Shown in pieces: positions 48,618-60,923 of a stretch of 64,000 bases of DNA. Within the stretch, counting starts at the first letter, position 1. Each line of letters begins with the position of its first letter. The notes below the pieces were generated by a model, which saw only the letters and a program-made list of their open reading frames with translations, searched no databases and was not told the origin of the DNA. The stretch lies in NCBI GenBank assembly GCA_018399745.1, contig JAGYNZ010000002.1:97826-161825 (forward strand), in the 5' to 3' direction. This DNA comes from Deltaproteobacteria bacterium (GTDB lineage Bacteria > Desulfobacterota > Dissulfuribacteria > Dissulfuribacterales > UBA3076). The position numbers and the translations under genes were made by a program.

Positions 48618-50129
48618 TTAAAACAGCGGTCTGCCGGTCATCTCCGCAGGCTGTTCGATACCCAGTATCTTAAGCAGAGTGGGCGCAAGATCACAAAGCC
48701 TGCCATCCTTTATCAGCTCAACATCATCCATACCGCATACAATAACAGGGACTGGATTTGTTGTATGGGCCGTCATGGGAGAACCGTCATCCAGAAACAT
48801 GCATTCACCGTTTCCGTGGTCTGCAGTTATGATAACTGCGCCCCCTTTTGCGAGGACGGCATCAGTGACCTCACCTACACACTCATCCACAGTCTCCCCT
48901 GCCTTGACGACTGCGTCAAAGACACCTGTATGACCCACCATATCGCAGTTGGCAAAATTGCATATAATTACGTCGTACTTGTCACTGGTAATTGCCTCCA
49001 GGAGCTTGTCTCTTACCTTATAGGCACTCATTTCAGGCTGCAGATCGTACGTTGCTACCTTGGGAGAGTGGACCAGTATCCTGTCCTCACCATCAAAGGG
49101 GGTCTCATCGGAGTCGTTAAAAAAGAAGGTCACATGTGCGTATTTCTCTGTCTCGGCACATCTCAGTTGCTTGAGACCGTGATCGCTTAATACCTCTCCG
49201 AGGATATTCTTGTGCCTCACCGGAGGAAATGCTGTTTCAAACTCACCGTTATCATAGTAATCTGTAAGGCCTACATATTTTATATTCAGTTTATTCCTCT
49301 TAAATTCCTTGAAATTTGTATCGGTAAAGGCATGGGTGATCTCTCTTGCCCGGTCAAGCCGGAAATTGAAATTGATCACTGCGTCGCGGTCTTTCATTCC
49401 CTGAAATCCCTGGATTATTCTCGGTCTTATAAACTCATCGCCCTCTCCGGCATTATAAGCATTCTGAATGGCCTCTTTCCAGTCCCTGCAAACAATGCCT
49501 TTCGGTTCGGTGAGGCCGTCATACGCGATTTTGATCCTGTCCCAGTTCGTATCGCGGTCCATGGCATAGTATCTTCCGATAATGCTGCCGATCTTCCCCC
49601 TGCCGGCCTCCTTTATTCCGGCCTCCAGATCTTTTATATATTTTGCTGCGGACCTGGGCGGAGTATCGCGTCCATCTGAAAAAACGTGGACATAGACATC
49701 ATCAAAATCCATCCTGCTGCACAGCATAAGCAGGGCGTTGCAGTGACGGGTGACGGCGTGTACACCCTGGTCCTGTATGAGGCCCATAAGGTGAAGGTTT
49801 GATCTGTTTCTTCTGCAATGTTCAATAGCTCCCTTGAGGGTCTCATTTTTATAGAAGCTTCCATCTTCAATATCATCATTGATGCGTACAAGCATCTGTT
49901 TAATTATTCTACCGGAGCCGATATTAAGATGGCCGACTTCCGAATTGCCCTGATTGCCTTCGGGCAGTCCGACATTAAGGCCATCTGCCCTTAGGGTGGC
50001 ATTTGGGAACATATTCGAATATCTGTCAAAATTTGGCGTATAGGCCTTTGCCAGGGCATTCTTTTCATCAGCTGGCGCGATGCCCCATCCGTCCATTATT
50101 ATAAGACATACAGGTCTTTTTTCAGGCAT
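48618..50129 (-). CDS. gpmI: 2,3-bisphosphoglycerate-independent phosphoglycerate mutase
   Basis: LIIMDGWGIAPADEKNALAKAYTPNFD, GNQGNSEVGHLNIGSGR, VIITADHGNGECM. Confidence 0.97.
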   Translation of the reverse strand: MPEKRPVCLIIMDGWGIAPADEKNALAKAYTPNFDRYSNMFPNATLRADGLNVGLPEGNQGNSEVGHLNIGSGRIIKQMLVRINDDIEDGSFYKNETLKGAIEHCRRNRSNLHLMGLIQDQGVHAVTRHCNALLMLCSRMDFDDVYVHVFSDGRDTPPRSAAKYIKDLEAGIKEAGRGKIGSIIGRYYAMDRDTNWDRIKIAYDGLTEPKGIVCRDWKEAIQNAYNAGEGDEFIRPRIIQGFQGMKDRDAVINFNFRLDRAREITHAFTDTNFKEFKRNKLNIKYVGLTDYYDNGEFETAFPPVRHKNILGEVLSDHGLKQLRCAETEKYAHVTFFFNDSDETPFDGEDRILVHSPKVATYDLQPEMSAYKVRDKLLEAITSDKYDVIICNFANCDMVGHTGVFDAVVKAGETVDECVGEVTDAVLAKGGAVIITADHGNGECMFLDDGSPMTAHTTNPVPVIVCGMDDVELIKDGRLCDLAPTLLKILGIEQPAEMTGRPLF

Positions 50130-50162
50130 GGTGTTATTTGATTCCCTATTTTCTGGAAAGAC

Positions 50163-51515
<1,353 letters not shown>

Positions 51516-51518
51516 TTA

Positions 51519-54500
51519 TCATATACCAGGACTCTCAACCATGTCTACCGAAACCAATCTTGATATCCCCTTATCCTCCATAGTAACTCCATAAAGGACG
51601 TCAGCGATCTCCATTACCTTATGGTTATGAGTGACCAGAACTACCTGGGAATGTTCTGATATCTTTTTTATAAACTGGTTAAATCGTGCGGTATTGGCTT
51701 CATCAAGCGCTGCATCTACTTCGTCCAGCAGGCAGAAAGGACCGGGCTTTATGAAATATATGGCAAGAATAAGTGCCATTGCAGCCAATGCCTTCTCACC
51801 GCCTGAAAGCAGGTTCAGATACTGGATTCTCTTTCCCGGAAGCTGTATCAGGTAGTCTATCCCGGAATCCAGTATATCATCATTCGATGTCAAGTTCAGT
51901 CTGGCGGTCCCTCCTTCAAACAGTGAAGGGAAGACCCTGGAAAGACTCTCGTTTACTGAGTCCATGGTCTCTTTAAACCGGGTCCTGCAGGTACGCTTGA
52001 TCCTGCCTATTGCCTGTTCAAGGTCCTCGATTGATCTGATGAGATCGTCTCTCTGGGAATTAAGATAGCTGCACCTGTCCTCCAGCTCCTTGTAGTCTTC
52101 AACAGCCGAGAGATTCACAGCCCCGAGACCATCTATTTTGCGGGTTATATGCACAATCCGCTCTTTTGCCTTATCGGAATCAAATGGAGAAATGCGCCAT
52201 TTATTACAGAATTTTTCTATGTCAGCCCGGTATCGATCCTTTGCGGTCTTTTTCAAATACAAAATGCCCTGTTCCACTTCGGAAATGGCAAGCTCGATTT
52301 GATGAATCCGCTCTTCAAAATCCCTGATGCTGGTCCGCCACTTGTTAATCCTGCCTTGCAATCCGGCAATATTCTGCCGGGTTTGATCGTATTGATTTTC
52401 GATCTCTTCCTGTCTTCTTTTTTCTATCTGTATTCTGTCCTGCCCTGCCTCAATCTTCCGGCGTAAATCTTTGAGAGACTTTGCCCTGTTCTCAAGCTGA
52501 ACCGCCAGACTCTGCTTTTCCAGGACCATTGTTTTCCGGTCCCTCTCTATCTGGTCATTTCTACCGGCAAGTCTTTCAAGCTCCTGTTCTCTCTCCTGAA
52601 GTTTAGTCTGAACCCGGGCCATTTTTATTCTATATTCCTCAAGGGCCTTTCTCCTGCGCGAAAGCACCTGTTCCTGCTGCTTCAGGGCATCCTCACGGCC
52701 CTTTATCTGCCCCTCGGCCTCAATCCTGGACGAAACAGCGACCTCAACAGCTTCCTCAAGCCCTTCAAGAGACACCTCTATATCAAGTATTTCCCCCTCG
52801 GCGTCTTTTATCTCCAGATCTATGCGCTGTGACCTCTCTGTTTGAGTCTCGATCTCCATGAGCAGGCTGTCTGCTTTCTGTTTGTGATCTGCCCAGCTCT
52901 CAAAAATCAGCCCCTTTTTCCTGTTGATCTCCTTGAGTCTGGCCTCGGATTCTGAGAGTTCGTTGCCTATTTCATGTTCCTTACTGCGGATCTGCATATA
53001 AGATTTATGAAGTCTATTTTCATTGACAGTTAATTCTGAGATCTCCGCCTTTCTTGCGAGTATCCCTGAAGTTGCCTTGTCTTTTTCTCCAAAAACCAGT
53101 TCACCCCATGGAGTCAGGATCTCCCCTTCCACGGTGATATAAAAAAATGCCTTATTGCAGGTTTTGACTGCACTGAAAGCGGTCTTCAGGTCCGGCGTCA
53201 CTTTCCAGTTGATCAGCATACGGGCCACTGCCTTGTCGACAGGAGGTCTCACACTGACAAACTTCAGGAGGGTATCATTCGTCTCTCCCTCCATATTATA
53301 GCGGTCCCTGTCTGGTACAATAAGACTTGCTCTTCCCGCCGGATTATTCTTAAGAAAGGACAGGGCCTTGTCAAATGCCTCGGCGTCAGGTACTACCAGG
53401 GCCTGAATTCCCTGTCCAAGGGCGATCTCTACCACATGTTCCCACCCGGGCTCTATTTCCAGAAAATCAGCAAGCACGCCCAATGTGAGGACATCAGAGT
53501 TGAGCAACTTGTTAGTGGCTGCGCTGAAGCCTTCTCCAGAGGCATCAATAGTCTTAAGCGCATTAAGCCTGGTTCTGCACGCTGCCAGACCGGAGTCCGC
53601 TTTATGCCTTTTTTCTATGATGGCTGAAAGACGGCTTCTCAAATCAGTAACAATGCGTTCAATACCTTTTCCATCATCAGACAGGGAATCCAATTGATTC
53701 CTGGTTTCCTCCGCCTTCTCTGTATATTTTTTAAGATCGACCTGGAGAGTCTCTATATGCCCTGATATGCCCTGCAGCTCATGCCGTCTTTGATCCAGAC
53801 GGTGGCCGAGTCTTTTTTTCTGATCTTTCAATCCATTGCGCTTACTGTCCAGGCGGGCGTGCCTGGCTGCTGCATCAACGAGCCGCACCTTCACCGCCTC
53901 CAGGGATTCCCTCACCTGGTCTCTGGCTGCCTTAGATTCTCCTATCCATTTTTCCCGGTCTGATATCTCAATCAGGTATGATGATTTTTCCGCCTTAAGT
54001 GCCTTGATATCTCTCTGAAGTCCTTCGCTGCTGCGTTCAATCAAGGTTGCCTTTTTTTCAAGTTCTACCAGGGCCTTCTCAACAGATTGCAACCTGTTAT
54101 CTTCCTTAATCAGGGACTTTTCCAGTTGCACTGCATTCTCCCTGAGCTCCTGAAGGCTGCCTTCCGCGTCAGTCAGGGCCTTACGAATCGCAGCCAAGGC
54201 CTCTTCTGCCTCGAGGACTTCCAGTTCGAACCTTTCCCGATCGGAGATATTTTTAGAAAGCCCTGCCTGTTCGCTGGACAGATCAGCAGTGAGAGCCTCT
54301 CTATTTTTTTCCAGATCCATTCGTTTTTCCAGCTCAGAAAACCATACATGAGAAAGGAGTGCCTGATCCAGTTGCTCCTGTTCTTTTCTCAGTTTCAGGT
54401 AACGACCTGTTTTTTTTGCCTGTCTGGAGAGAGAATTGCGTTGACGCTTCACCTCGTTCAAGAGGTCATCGAGCCTTTCAAGGTTTTGTTTTGTCTGAGC

Positions 54501-55049
54501 CATGCGGCGTTCGGCCTCGCCCCGCTTGACTCTGAACCTGGATATGCCCGCCACCTCCTCGATCAAGAGACGGCGGTCAGCCGGTACCATATCAATAAAG
54601 GTGCTAACCTGACCCTGATCGAAAATGGAGTATGTCCTGGTACCAACTCCTGTATCCATAAACAGGTAGTGGATGTCCTTCAGCCTGCAACTTTTGCCGT
54701 TAATACGATATTCGGTGTCCCCTGATCTATAGATACGACGCATTATTTCGATCTCAGGGGTATTTTCATATCCCCGCGGGACAAAAGAACCAGTATTTTC
54801 CACGACCAAATGGACTTCAGCCAGATCTGCCTGACTGTCGTTATTTCCGTGGTAAAGTATGTCATCCATTCTCTTGGCCCTGAGCATGCTGGGACTCTGT
54901 TCTCCCAATACCCACCTGATGGCGTCAACAATGTTGGATTTACCGCACCCATTGGGCCCGACAATGCCGATAACACCTTGGGTAAATGACAGTTTTGTGC
55001 GGGCAGGAAAAGATTTAAAGCCGAAAAGTGTCAGAGAATTAAGGCGCAT
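51519..55049 (-). CDS. smc: Chromosome segregation protein SMC
   Basis: Walker A GPNGCGKSNIVDAIRWVLGEQSPSMLRA, long coiled coils, hinge, LSGGEKALAAMALILAIYFIKPGPFCLLDEVDAALDEAN. Confidence 0.97.
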   Translation of the reverse strand: MRLNSLTLFGFKSFPARTKLSFTQGVIGIVGPNGCGKSNIVDAIRWVLGEQSPSMLRAKRMDDILYHGNNDSQADLAEVHLVVENTGSFVPRGYENTPEIEIMRRIYRSGDTEYRINGKSCRLKDIHYLFMDTGVGTRTYSIFDQGQVSTFIDMVPADRRLLIEEVAGISRFRVKRGEAERRMAQTKQNLERLDDLLNEVKRQRNSLSRQAKKTGRYLKLRKEQEQLDQALLSHVWFSELEKRMDLEKNREALTADLSSEQAGLSKNISDRERFELEVLEAEEALAAIRKALTDAEGSLQELRENAVQLEKSLIKEDNRLQSVEKALVELEKKATLIERSSEGLQRDIKALKAEKSSYLIEISDREKWIGESKAARDQVRESLEAVKVRLVDAAARHARLDSKRNGLKDQKKRLGHRLDQRRHELQGISGHIETLQVDLKKYTEKAEETRNQLDSLSDDGKGIERIVTDLRSRLSAIIEKRHKADSGLAACRTRLNALKTIDASGEGFSAATNKLLNSDVLTLGVLADFLEIEPGWEHVVEIALGQGIQALVVPDAEAFDKALSFLKNNPAGRASLIVPDRDRYNMEGETNDTLLKFVSVRPPVDKAVARMLINWKVTPDLKTAFSAVKTCNKAFFYITVEGEILTPWGELVFGEKDKATSGILARKAEISELTVNENRLHKSYMQIRSKEHEIGNELSESEARLKEINRKKGLIFESWADHKQKADSLLMEIETQTERSQRIDLEIKDAEGEILDIEVSLEGLEEAVEVAVSSRIEAEGQIKGREDALKQQEQVLSRRRKALEEYRIKMARVQTKLQEREQELERLAGRNDQIERDRKTMVLEKQSLAVQLENRAKSLKDLRRKIEAGQDRIQIEKRRQEEIENQYDQTRQNIAGLQGRINKWRTSIRDFEERIHQIELAISEVEQGILYLKKTAKDRYRADIEKFCNKWRISPFDSDKAKERIVHITRKIDGLGAVNLSAVEDYKELEDRCSYLNSQRDDLIRSIEDLEQAIGRIKRTCRTRFKETMDSVNESLSRVFPSLFEGGTARLNLTSNDDILDSGIDYLIQLPGKRIQYLNLLSGGEKALAAMALILAIYFIKPGPFCLLDEVDAALDEANTARFNQFIKKISEHSQVVLVTHNHKVMEIADVLYGVTMEDKGISRLVSVDMVESPGI

Positions 55050-55052
55050 AAG

Positions 55053-56792
55053 CTATCTATACCGAATATCTTTCAGCCTCAGCTCGAGTTGCTTCCGTCC
55101 CTGCCATACATTTATACATGGCATGCAGGCGAGCTCAAGCTCCTCCCATGGAAGACCAATCTTATCTCCGTGTCCCCATCCCACCAGATCGACCTTTTCT
55201 CTCATGTGCTCATTTTTTACATGGGTCCGAGCTGTGAGAGAGAGTTTCAGGTGGCCATTGCCGACTACTGTTGACCTGCTTACCGAGAAATTCCTGACAG
55301 CAAACACAGGGGCGGAGTAGCCTGCGCCAAAGGGCTGAAGATACTCATAGAATCGGGAAAAATCCGGATCAATGAGTTCTTCGATACCGGCCGTGCAATC
55401 AACCATAAGTCTGGGGCGAACATCGATTTGCTCCAGAATCGAGGCCACGACCTTTTGAAATGCCTTGCAGAATACCTGTACGGAATCAGAGGGCAGACTT
55501 ATGCCGGCAGCAGCCATGTGACCGCCAAAGGAACTGAGGTGGCCGGAACAGGCACAAAGAGACTCGTAAAGATTGATTCCTTCAGGACTGCGGCCCGAAC
55601 CATGGGCCTCATCTCCGTCCATGGCGAGAAGGATTACCGGCCTGTGCAATTGCTCTACCAGTCTGGATGCCACTATGCCTATAATACCCCTTTTCCATTC
55701 ATGGCTTGACAGGACATAGGCGGTCTGCCTTTCAAGTAATCGTATTTTGTCTAATGCCTGATTCAGTATTTTATTTTCTTCGGTCTGGCGCTTCTGATTG
55801 AGCAAATGTAATTCGCAGGCGAGCTGCTTCGCCTTTGACTCGTCTTTTGTAATGAGCAGCTTAAAGGCTTTATCCGCATGAGCCATCCGCCCGGCGGCAT
55901 TTATTCGTGGGGCAATGCGGAAGGCGATATCTCTGGAAGTAATACCGGAATCCAGAGAACATAATGCCTTTAGTGCCTTTATCCCCGGCCTGTCACATCC
56001 ATCGAGTACTTCAAGCCCTGCACGAACCAGTATTCGGTTGTCCCCCAATAACGGAACCACATCCGCCACAGTCCCCAGGGCTACAAAATCCAGATATTTC
56101 TTGAGGTTGGGTATCTGAGCGCCGTTCCAATGACCGAGTTCGTAAAGACGGTGTCTTAAGGCCCTGACAAGATTGAAGGCAACACCTACGCCGGCAAGTT
56201 CTTTAAAGGCAAAGGCGCAGTCAGGACGCTTGGGATTCAGCACTGCAGACGCAACCGGAAGGGAATCAGGAGGTTCATGGTGGTCGGTGATGATGACATC
56301 CATTCCAAGCTCCCCTGCCAGAGCGACTGCTTCGTTGTCCGAGATACCGCAATCAACTGTAATAAGAAGCCTGCAGCCTCTGGATGCGAGATTTCTTAAC
56401 GCCTCTGCATTGAGTCCGTAGCCCTCTTTCTCCCGGTGGGGGATATATACCGTTGTCTTCAGCCCAAGATCTTCAAGGAATTCAAAGACTAAGGCTGACG
56501 AGGTTATGCCGTCGACATCATAGTCACCAAATACGGCTACCTGTTCCTTTCCGGCTACTGCCTTGACCAGGCGATCGACCGCCTTGTCCATGTCCATCAT
56601 TTTCCATGGGTCGCCGAGTGATTTCAGTTTAGGGCTGAGGTGTTGAGAAACGGCCTCAGGTGTGCTGATACCGCGTTGATAAAGAAACTTGGCAATAATG
56701 TCCGGGATCCCTGATTTCTTGGCAAGTTCATCAATTACCAACGTATTCAGAGACGCGAAATCCCATGGCTTTTCGAGGATAACGGAACTCAT
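55053..56792 (-). CDS. recJ: Single-stranded-DNA exonuclease RecJ
   Basis: VAVFGDYDVDGITSSALV, LITVDCGISDNEAV, IITDHHEPPDSLP, APRINAAGRMAHADKAF, GSGRSPEGINLYESL. Confidence 0.96.
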   Translation of the reverse strand: MSSVILEKPWDFASLNTLVIDELAKKSGIPDIIAKFLYQRGISTPEAVSQHLSPKLKSLGDPWKMMDMDKAVDRLVKAVAGKEQVAVFGDYDVDGITSSALVFEFLEDLGLKTTVYIPHREKEGYGLNAEALRNLASRGCRLLITVDCGISDNEAVALAGELGMDVIITDHHEPPDSLPVASAVLNPKRPDCAFAFKELAGVGVAFNLVRALRHRLYELGHWNGAQIPNLKKYLDFVALGTVADVVPLLGDNRILVRAGLEVLDGCDRPGIKALKALCSLDSGITSRDIAFRIAPRINAAGRMAHADKAFKLLITKDESKAKQLACELHLLNQKRQTEENKILNQALDKIRLLERQTAYVLSSHEWKRGIIGIVASRLVEQLHRPVILLAMDGDEAHGSGRSPEGINLYESLCACSGHLSSFGGHMAAAGISLPSDSVQVFCKAFQKVVASILEQIDVRPRLMVDCTAGIEELIDPDFSRFYEYLQPFGAGYSAPVFAVRNFSVSRSTVVGNGHLKLSLTARTHVKNEHMREKVDLVGWGHGDKIGLPWEELELACMPCINVWQGRKQLELRLKDIRYR

Positions 56793-56990
56793 GTTCAGGA
56801 GCCTAATCAGGCCTCAAGGGGCTGTCAATTTGTTATGTGGAATAAGGCATTGTCCCGTCAGCTATTCCAACGGTTCAAAAATTTCATGTTTTTGGTATCG
56901 GAATATTCTGAGACATATTCACGAAACTACGAAAGATTGAAAACACAAGATGAAACAACTTCCATGCCTCGTGTCTGCGCGGTCTTGTGA

Positions 56991-57836
56991 TTAATTTTTT
57001 GTCCTCATACCTATAATCTTCGAATATGTGAAAGTTCTCCATGGTCCTGAATCAGGAGGCGGAGTTGAGAGGCTGAGCCCCTCTTTTCGAACAGGATGTA
57101 AAAACTCTAATTTATGGGCATGAAGACCAATAGAGGCATCAGGCAATGGGGCTTTAGCTCCATATTTAACGTCACCCATCAGTGGACATCCCATTGCGGC
57201 ACATTGTACTCTGAGTTGATGTGGACGCCCGGTTTCCGGTTTGAGTTCAAGCAGATAGATGTCCTCCTTGGTCTCAAGCAATTTCCAGGCAGTACGAGCG
57301 AGTTTCCCCGGGGTTTTTGTAATACCGGGAGATATTATTCTAACGATATTTTTTGCATTATTTTTTTTGAGTATATGCTCAAGCACTCCATGCTCGGATG
57401 GAGGCCTTTTTTCAGTCAAGGCCAGGTAGGTCTTGGACATTCTGTGTGTACGGAGGGTTTTGGAAAGCCGGGAAGCGGCCTTTGATGTGACGGCAAGGCA
57501 TACTATTCCCGAGACAGGACGATCAAGTCTGTGAACTACTCCGAGAAAGACATTGCCGGGCTTGTTTCTGGTCTTTTTCAGATATATTCTGCCCCAGTCC
57601 AGCAGTGACATGTCTTTGCTGGAATCAGGGACTGTGGGAACACATGCGGGTTTTGAAAGTACCAGGAGGTGATTGTCCTCGTACAAGACCTGTACGTGCC
57701 CTAAACGCCCCGGGTTTAAACCTTCAGCAGCGGTATTTTCTGTATCATGTAACGGGATGAATGGAACCACATCCGCCCTGCTTTTGGGTCTTTGCATATG
57801 CGAAGTTTTATAAAACAACTTTTGGCACTGGACCAT
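56991..57836 (-). CDS. RluA-family pseudouridine synthase
   Basis: VLYEDNHLLVLSKPACVPT, GVVHRLDRPVSGIVCLA, LELKPETGRPHQLRVQCAAMGCPLMGD. Confidence 0.93.
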   Translation of the reverse strand: MVQCQKLFYKTSHMQRPKSRADVVPFIPLHDTENTAAEGLNPGRLGHVQVLYEDNHLLVLSKPACVPTVPDSSKDMSLLDWGRIYLKKTRNKPGNVFLGVVHRLDRPVSGIVCLAVTSKAASRLSKTLRTHRMSKTYLALTEKRPPSEHGVLEHILKKNNAKNIVRIISPGITKTPGKLARTAWKLLETKEDIYLLELKPETGRPHQLRVQCAAMGCPLMGDVKYGAKAPLPDASIGLHAHKLEFLHPVRKEGLSLSTPPPDSGPWRTFTYSKIIGMRTKN

Positions 57837-57896
57837 GAATGACTTTTTTATATGAGTATCTGAGTATCAGATTAAGGGACAGGATTATCTGTATAT

Positions 57897-59906
57897 TCAA
57901 TCAGACTTCATATCAACAATAATTGAAGAGACAAAACGACCATCAATCGGTATGTCATCCGGCAGATCTGCCCATTCTTCGTAAAGGGTCATTAAAGATT
58001 CCCTTACAATTGAATCAAGCCCCTCGCGCGAAAGTCCTGCCTGCTCTGCAACAGGTTGCAGGGCCTCTGTGCAGTATTTAATTGTCTCTGATAGTGTGCC
58101 GGGCCATGAAGATTTTTTTTCTTTATTGAATGAAACAACAGGGCTGGGTGAAAACCACTTGTTTCTCAAGTAGTTGAGTCTGCCTGCCGGTACAGGATAA
58201 ACTCTCAATTCTTTACCCAACGTCTTTTGGGCAAGGGCGGTCAAAAGGGCCTGGGGTAAAATAAGCTCATTCGGACTGCCCAGGTTGGTTGATGCCCATG
58301 GAATCTCTTCGGCCCAATTTTTCTGTTGAGGCGGGATGTGGGCCATAAGGCGTGTCCATGTATCTATGGTGATTATAATATTTTCCACAGCGGTCAGGTC
58401 TGCCCTGTTACAGAATGGGCGATACCCGCCTGAGACCGGGTCCCATAACAGGGGACGTTCAAACAGCAGCCCCCTTAAGGCATCTGCCCATGTATCAGGC
58501 AGATACAGGAAATCCTTCAATATCCGGCCGCTATTCGCCAGCCTGCGTGCCTTTGCAGCCAATTTTCTGATCATGGTATTGGCAAACCTTATTATATCTT
58601 CCAATGAACCGGATCCCAGTATTTCCTCCGGGTACCCATGCCCTGTATTTGCTGCAGCTTCCAGACCCAGATTGAGAAAGGCCGCTACCTTGAAAAGGGA
58701 ATTGCGTAACGCATCCGGGTTATCCAAGTCAACTTCATCCACCATGAGGACCTTGTTTGCGGCCCCTACCCATTCTTCAACGACACGTTGCATGGCTTTT
58801 GTACCTGACAGTGCTTCTATTGCGGCTCGAAGGACTGGATAGTCTCCTATGTATAGAGTGGGTACAAAGGCCGGGAGCAGAACGTCACCCCCCTTTTCTT
58901 CTCGAAAGCAGGCAGGTTCAATTTTTCTGATATTGTTACCTTGCAGAGGGGCATAGATATCAAGCGAGTCATAATAATCCGGAAGACCCCAGTCTCCTAT
59001 TCTGGAATGCCGAAGACGAAAGGAATTTTCCAGGTTTTCAGCCTCAGTTTCCCACAGGATGGTCTCTAATACGTCTCTGTAGAGGCCGGGGGACACCTCG
59101 ATCATTTTTATGAGTAAACGCCCCAGGATCGGCTGTAATGCCTTTTTTTTAAAAGATATGAAATATACATTATCCAAAGTAAATTCAGGAAGTACGTCTT
59201 TGGCCTCCTGTATATCCATTTCATCAGGCCTTTTGTAGATTTTAAGAAAGGGCCTGAGTATTGCGGAAAGGAGTGTTTGGTCTTTTTTCATCAGCCATTG
59301 TAACCATGTTGCCAGTGTCTCTTCGCCGATTTCAAAAAGGAGTAATATCCATGTCGCTATCTTCTCAGGCCTGAGTTCAGCCTTATGCCACCAGTCAAGA
59401 TCGAATATGAACTGTAACTGTTCCGCATTTGCCAGATTCAGAATGTGGACGGCATCCTGAGGGCCGATTGCCTTGACCGTCCAGAACAATTCTTCAACCG
59501 GCAGCCCCTGCACAAGGGCCGAGCTGTTATGAGAAAGAAGTATTGTTTCCTGACGTTTTTCCCATGGAGTCATTAATACCACAGATGCCTGTTCAGCAAG
59601 AGGCAGCTTATTCATAAGTGCTTCGGCCTCAGCCGGGGGCAAGGTCAAAAGTGAACAGGGTTTAAGGATACTCAAGTCTCCATTCCTTCCTACCGATAGA
59701 ATAGACAGAACAGTATTATATAATAAATGACAATAATCATATCGGACAAACCCCACAAGCAGGATTTTATTTATAATTACTGAATTGTGAATTGATGAAT
59801 TGAGAGATTCAAGGTATCTATTTATTCCGCATCCGGGTAATTTAGCGTCTTGCATTTCGTGCCTTTTGAGCGGAGTCATGTTTAAGACTTTTTCCGTGGT
59901 AATCAT
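57897..59906 (-). CDS. DUF6178-like large protein of unknown function
   Basis: 669 aa; PPAEAEALMNKLPLAEQASVVLMTPWEKRQETILLSHNSSALVQGLPVEELFWTVKAIGPQDAVHILNLANAEQLQFIFDLDWW; family from memory, not searched. Confidence 0.6.
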   Translation of the reverse strand: MITTEKVLNMTPLKRHEMQDAKLPGCGINRYLESLNSSIHNSVIINKILLVGFVRYDYCHLLYNTVLSILSVGRNGDLSILKPCSLLTLPPAEAEALMNKLPLAEQASVVLMTPWEKRQETILLSHNSSALVQGLPVEELFWTVKAIGPQDAVHILNLANAEQLQFIFDLDWWHKAELRPEKIATWILLLFEIGEETLATWLQWLMKKDQTLLSAILRPFLKIYKRPDEMDIQEAKDVLPEFTLDNVYFISFKKKALQPILGRLLIKMIEVSPGLYRDVLETILWETEAENLENSFRLRHSRIGDWGLPDYYDSLDIYAPLQGNNIRKIEPACFREEKGGDVLLPAFVPTLYIGDYPVLRAAIEALSGTKAMQRVVEEWVGAANKVLMVDEVDLDNPDALRNSLFKVAAFLNLGLEAAANTGHGYPEEILGSGSLEDIIRFANTMIRKLAAKARRLANSGRILKDFLYLPDTWADALRGLLFERPLLWDPVSGGYRPFCNRADLTAVENIIITIDTWTRLMAHIPPQQKNWAEEIPWASTNLGSPNELILPQALLTALAQKTLGKELRVYPVPAGRLNYLRNKWFSPSPVVSFNKEKKSSWPGTLSETIKYCTEALQPVAEQAGLSREGLDSIVRESLMTLYEEWADLPDDIPIDGRFVSSIIVDMKSD

Positions 59907-59961
59907 TTACTGATTTTTTTATGCCTCAATCTAATTTTTTTATTAAGGAACATAGAAAGTT

Positions 59962-60714
59962 ATGGAAAATATACATGTTTTAGAGGGTCTTCTGTACAGC
60001 TCTTTTCAAAACAGCAAGATTGGACATCTTGTAAAGGGCATTGTTCATAATTTAAACGGTCCTATACAGATCCTGTCCATGCAGATTGAAATATTAAAAA
60101 TGGATATCATAAAGGATATGAAGACTAATGAATCCACTCTTGCCATCAGCCTGCCGGATAATGCCGTTCAAAAATTAAAGGGGCTTTCAGATAATATGCA
60201 GAGGAGTATGGAACGACTGTCGCAAATGGATGAAGCCCTGAGTCGTATGGAGAACATGGTCAATGTAATTACCAACAGAAGCCAGGACAGGGAAGACGGG
60301 CAGAGGCCTTTAATCTTGAACCAGGTACTTGAACAGGAACTGGAATTCTGGAATGCAGATCTTTTTTTTAAGCATCAGGTGGAAAAAAAGTTGGTTTTGC
60401 CCGATATTCCGACTCTGACTGTCATTAATGAAGGATACCTTCGTGATTTGATCGATGGCTTGCTAGATGCCTGCATAAAACAATTACAAGAGACCAAAGA
60501 ACATGAGCTGAAAATAATATTGCGCCAGGAAGATGCGTCTGAGTGGTTTTTAGCATTTGAACATACAGGCAATGCCTTCCCATCTGACTGGGATCAAGAT
60601 ATCAATAAATATTTCTTGAAAGCAAATGAGTATACCGATGACACATTCGACCACCGTCTTTTTCTGGCCCTGAATCTGGCAAAGGTCAGAGCGGAACAGA
60701 TGGGAGGTTTTTGA
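59962..60714 (+). CDS. Histidine-kinase-like protein with degenerate ATPase region
   Basis: H-box GIVHNLNGPIQILSMQIEIL; C-terminal half lacks a canonical N box; ends LAKVRAEQMGGF with a possible frameshift. Confidence 0.65.
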   Translation: MENIHVLEGLLYSSFQNSKIGHLVKGIVHNLNGPIQILSMQIEILKMDIIKDMKTNESTLAISLPDNAVQKLKGLSDNMQRSMERLSQMDEALSRMENMVNVITNRSQDREDGQRPLILNQVLEQELEFWNADLFFKHQVEKKLVLPDIPTLTVINEGYLRDLIDGLLDACIKQLQETKEHELKIILRQEDASEWFLAFEHTGNAFPSDWDQDINKYFLKANEYTDDTFDHRLFLALNLAKVRAEQMGGF

Positions 60715-60923
60715 AGATAGAACCACAGAAGGCCTCGTGCATGATACCAAATAAAAAATAAAGGTTCTGACATATTCAGTGTCGTTTAAAGACGGACAAA
60801 TTGCTAGAATTCAACTCGCAGGTGCAGCGTGTTGATCAATTCCTTAAATTTGTTTCTTAAGCCCTCTTTGCCCTGCTTCCCCGCAAACCCCAAGCCCGGC
60901 GAATGGTTTTAAACGCAGTTTTT

